Source of the DNA: Chondrus crispus
Taxonomy: Eukaryota; Rhodophyta; Florideophyceae; Gigartinales; Gigartinaceae
Length of the DNA: 64,000 nt
Reading direction: 5' to 3'
Assembly: GCF_000350225.1 (NCBI RefSeq)
Contig: NW_005179264.1
Span: forward strand, 1-64,000
Positions 63,301 through 64,000 of the stretch are shown here, piece after piece. The position numbers and the translations under genes were made by a program. The notes below the pieces were generated by a model. It ran no database searches. It saw only the letters and a list, made by a program, of their open reading frames with translations, and was not told the DNA's origin. Numbering within the stretch: the stretch's first letter is position 1; each line of letters starts with the position of its first letter.

Positions 63301-64000
63301 GTTTGTGCTTTTCCTCACAAGTTCTATGCTATATCTCTCGTAGAGGAGATCAAGAAGTTGACCAGCACACGCGAAGCCCATTTTGAAATGGACGTTCTAT
63401 CCTTCATGGAGAGTCTTGGACATGTACTACTCGGTCTTCGCGGGCGTAGTCCAACATATGTCATTGATGTGGGTAGCTATATAACAATGGGCTGTGAGAT
63501 CTGGGGGCACCTTCACAGACAAGTTTATATGGCTCTACTATGCTGATCGACCTCTCCTTGCACAGATTGCATCAACGTACCATGTAACTCGGCATGTGCA
63601 CTTCCAGGTACCAGTTCTACTCCACATCTTGGTAGAAAAGAAGCTGCCAGAATCCTTGTGGACCTCATCCTACAATGCCACATGAAAAGATCGCGGGCTT
63701 TGATTAAATTTGAAAAGAGTGAACGCCGCCATTCTGAGGCGGATGTAACCTCGGTTCAGAGCCGCGACATAGCAAGTGCCAAGAGGGATCAAAAAGAACG
63801 TCACGGTCCGTTTATGGACACTATGGGGAAAATAGAACGGTTTATTTGCCATCTGCACAATGGCTTCACGTCGGCATTGCGCCGCAGCTCTACAGCGTTT
63901 TCCTGCCAGAAACAATTGTAATGGTGCCATCTGACAAAACTGGAGAAGCATTTGTTTTGACAAATTGCGCAAGCTCCTTGATATTGTGCTCACAAGCACG
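60317..64000. other. No recognised gene
   Basis: Only short frames occur on both strands. A Cys-rich tail at about 62700-62785 (KRCNEGKTPLSRCKQTSCSGC) is reminiscent of the zinc tail of piggyBac-like transposases, but nothing around it supports that. The frame at 63658-63921 is charged and helical without known motifs. The interval 60400-60700 is rich in GTACAGTAC-type strings. Confidence 0.4.

Noticed and set aside
1-64000. tRNA, rRNA or CRISPR loci
   Set aside because: I looked for B-box-like strings and regular spaced repeats and saw none that folded or spaced convincingly; an automated scan was not possible.

Overview
The window is nuclear DNA of a eukaryote. Intronless host genes (an MRP-type ABC transporter, TAF1, CSN4, EMC8/9), a plastid-type HAT/TPR RNA factor, very short intergenic distances and blocks of LTR and DNA elements between gene islands fit a florideophyte red alga such as Chondrus crispus. 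That species guess rests on gene style and is not proven from the sequence.

Layout: (1) 1-650, the edge of a decayed Ty3/gypsy-type element. (2) About 650-15,850, an unusual cluster read here as one large decayed DNA element. It holds a Tnp2/KDZ-like transposase remnant (+), a beta-class DNA amino-methyltransferase fused to a SET domain (-), a divergent ParB-like protein (+), a 2-oxoglutarate/Fe(II) dioxygenase (+), a Tudor-like protein (+) and a long unknown basic/coiled protein (-). A near-perfect 66-bp inverted repeat flanks the divergent promoter between the methyltransferase and ParB-like genes. Most of these frames are interrupted, usually by single in-frame UAG or UGA codons. (3) About 15,900-29,470, a LINE-type reverse-transcriptase element (-) split by an 11.1-kb chromodomain-bearing Ty3/gypsy element (18,164-29,271) with 670-bp LTRs about 98% alike and an extra long antisense reading frame. 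(4) 29,470-32,800, low-information DNA with a 655-base assembly gap. (5) 32,824-53,589, the host gene island: ABCC transporter, SIM/zinc protein, EMC8/9, SETD6/RLSMT-like SET methyltransferase, CSN4, TAF1, an unknown low-complexity protein, an EDC4-like C-terminal domain protein and a plastid HCF107/MBB1-like HAT repeat protein. (6) 54,000-58,300, two decayed PIF/Harbinger-like DDE transposases, one split by a 626-bp insertion that may be a solo LTR. (7) 58,300-64,000, repeats, hairpins and short frames with no recognised gene.

The most interesting part is region 2. It places on one mobile-looking unit a DNA-base methyltransferase, a histone-type methyltransferase domain, a ParB-like domain, an oxygenase that could oxidise a modified base or protein, and a Tudor-like reader. 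The domains are visible in the sequence. That they work together to control the chromatin of the element or host is inference.
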